Below, one piece after another: positions 22,591 to 23,351 of a DNA stretch of 23,351 bases. Each line of letters starts with the position of its first letter. Positions within the stretch are counted from its first letter, which is position 1. Origin of the DNA: Acidimicrobiales bacterium. GTDB lineage: Bacteria > Actinomycetota > Acidimicrobiia > Acidimicrobiales > Acidimicrobilacustridaceae. Under the pieces are notes generated by a model. That model searched no databases and was not told where the DNA came from. It saw only the letters and a program-made list of their open reading frames with translations. The stretch spans positions 1-23,351 of the forward strand of contig JALQSZ010000003.1 of the NCBI GenBank assembly GCA_023264135.1, given 5' to 3'. Both the position numbers and the translations under genes were made by a program.

Positions 22591-23351
22591 GTTTCTTCAC
22601 GCCGATCGAGCGACCAGCGAATCATCCACTGGTCACCCTCGAACTCATCGACGGACCACTTGCAATTCTCACGTTGGCCGATACCGAACGTCGCAACGCG
22701 CTTCGAATCGAACTTGCCCTCGACCTCGAAGCCGCAGTGACCGAAGCAGCCCAACAGCATGCTCGGGCGCTCATTCTTCGAGCGACTCCCCCAGTTTTTT
22801 GCTCTGGCGGTGATCTCGACGATCTCGTTCAGCCCCGAGCCAGCCTTTCGGATATAGCGAGAGGCGCCAACGCGCTTACCGACCTCGCCATTCCAACTAT
22901 CGCTGTCGTCGACGGACCCGTCATCGGTGCTGGCATCAATCTTGCGTTGGCCTGCGACGTGATCATTTGCTCGCCGAATGCGTCATTCGATCCCCGCCTA
23001 TTGGATCTCGGCGTTCATCCCGGTGGTGGCCAACTCCGAGGTCTCGCTCGTCGTGTTGGACGACAGGGCGCCGTCGCTCTCTCGCTGCTTGGCGATCGGC
23101 TTTCTGGCGAGGAAGCTGCCGCGTGTGGGTTGGCGTGGCGTTGTGTTCCGCAAGACGACCTGTACGACCTTGCCTTGCGCTACGCCCGTCGAGCCGCTTC
23201 GCGGCCTCCCGAAGCCATGCAACGCGCCAAACAGACCCTCGACGCAACCGTTGATCTCTCTCACGAAGACGCGACACGAGTGGAACTCGAGCAACAACAG
23301 TGGTCGATCGAACAACCATGGATCGCAGAGCGAGTCGCCGATCTACGCGAA
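22587..23351 (+). CDS. Enoyl-CoA hydratase/isomerase (crotonase) family protein, 3' end cut by window
   Basis: A GTG at 22587 overlaps the amidohydrolase stop (GTGA), and the frame is open to the last base of the window, giving 255 residues without a stop. The fold is shown by LTLADTERRNALR at 28-40, FCSGGDLDDL at 71-80 (oxyanion loop 1), DGPVIGAGINLALACDV at 109-125 (loop 2) and GDRLSGEEAAACGLAW. At the positions of the two hydratase glutamates it has Asn118 and Arg137, so it is not a classical hydratase; HPGGGQ at 144-149 replaces the usual PGAGGTQ loop. Only a few C-terminal residues are likely missing. The overlap indicates translational coupling with the amidohydrolase and a shared substrate. 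Confidence 0.87.
   Translation, partial: MSFFTPIERPANHPLVTLELIDGPLAILTLADTERRNALRIELALDLEAAVTEAAQQHARALILRATPPVFCSGGDLDDLVQPRASLSDIARGANALTDLAIPTIAVVDGPVIGAGINLALACDVIICSPNASFDPRLLDLGVHPGGGQLRGLARRVGRQGAVALSLLGDRLSGEEAAACGLAWRCVPQDDLYDLALRYARRAASRPPEAMQRAKQTLDATVDLSHEDATRVELEQQQWSIEQPWIAERVADLRE

Noticed and set aside
22963..23319. Minus-strand open frame near the right edge
   Set aside because: Antisense to the crotonase reading frame that is open to the window end and carries oxyanion-loop motifs.

Overview
The window is a gene-dense stretch of an actinobacterial chromosome. It is moderately GC-rich, has an F420-type luciferase-like oxidoreductase, several FadD/FadE/crotonase/SDR paralogues with mycobacterial-style motifs, and an actinobacterial-type flippase with a built-in kinase-like domain. 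An uncultured or marine Acidimicrobiia-like lineage is the best guess; this is inference, as no rRNA or marker gene is present. I see no tRNA, rRNA, CRISPR array, insertion sequence or phage gene, and no gene-free stretch longer than about 170 bases.

Layout. (1) 1-3845: a truncated SnoaL/NTF2-like gene on the minus strand, divergent from a plus-strand pair (LLM-class oxidoreductase, then an 800-residue membrane protein with a degenerate kinase domain and an LPG-synthase-type flippase region). (2) 3836-7524, minus: carboxymuconolactone-decarboxylase-like protein, 3-hydroxyisobutyrate-dehydrogenase-like protein, FadD19-like acyl-CoA synthetase and a Kv-type potassium channel, tightly packed. 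(3) 7612-8868, plus: a double-hotdog MaoC-type dehydratase. (4) 8883-14369, minus: a five-gene operon of PaaG-like isomerase, large acyl-CoA dehydrogenase, crotonase, thiolase and short acyl-CoA synthetase. (5) 14516-17461, plus: a two-repeat alpha/beta-barrel protein followed by a split two-subunit acyl-CoA dehydrogenase. (6) 17479-21147, minus: a signal-peptide-less LivJ-like binding protein overlapping a TetR regulator, then two SDRs. (7) 21316-23351, plus: an amidohydrolase and a crotonase cut by the window edge.

Taken together the genes encode CoA activation (two ligases), alpha,beta-dehydrogenation (three dehydrogenase polypeptides), hydration or isomerisation (one hotdog, three crotonases), alcohol oxidation (two SDRs and a HIBADH-like enzyme) and thiolysis. 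This is a beta-oxidation-style programme for an unusual carboxylic acid. The FadD19-like ligase and the split dehydrogenase are features known from steroid side-chain catabolism, but no ring-degradation genes (KstD, KshA, HsaC) are in the window, so the substrate is unresolved.

The most interesting points are: a possible AmiC-like cytosolic ligand sensor (LivJ fold, no signal peptide) translationally coupled to a TetR regulator, opposite a striking palindromic operator; related 14-bp palindromes in a second and perhaps a third divergent promoter; three crotonases that all lack both classical hydratase glutamates; and a flippase-fused pseudokinase that has lost its catalytic aspartate.
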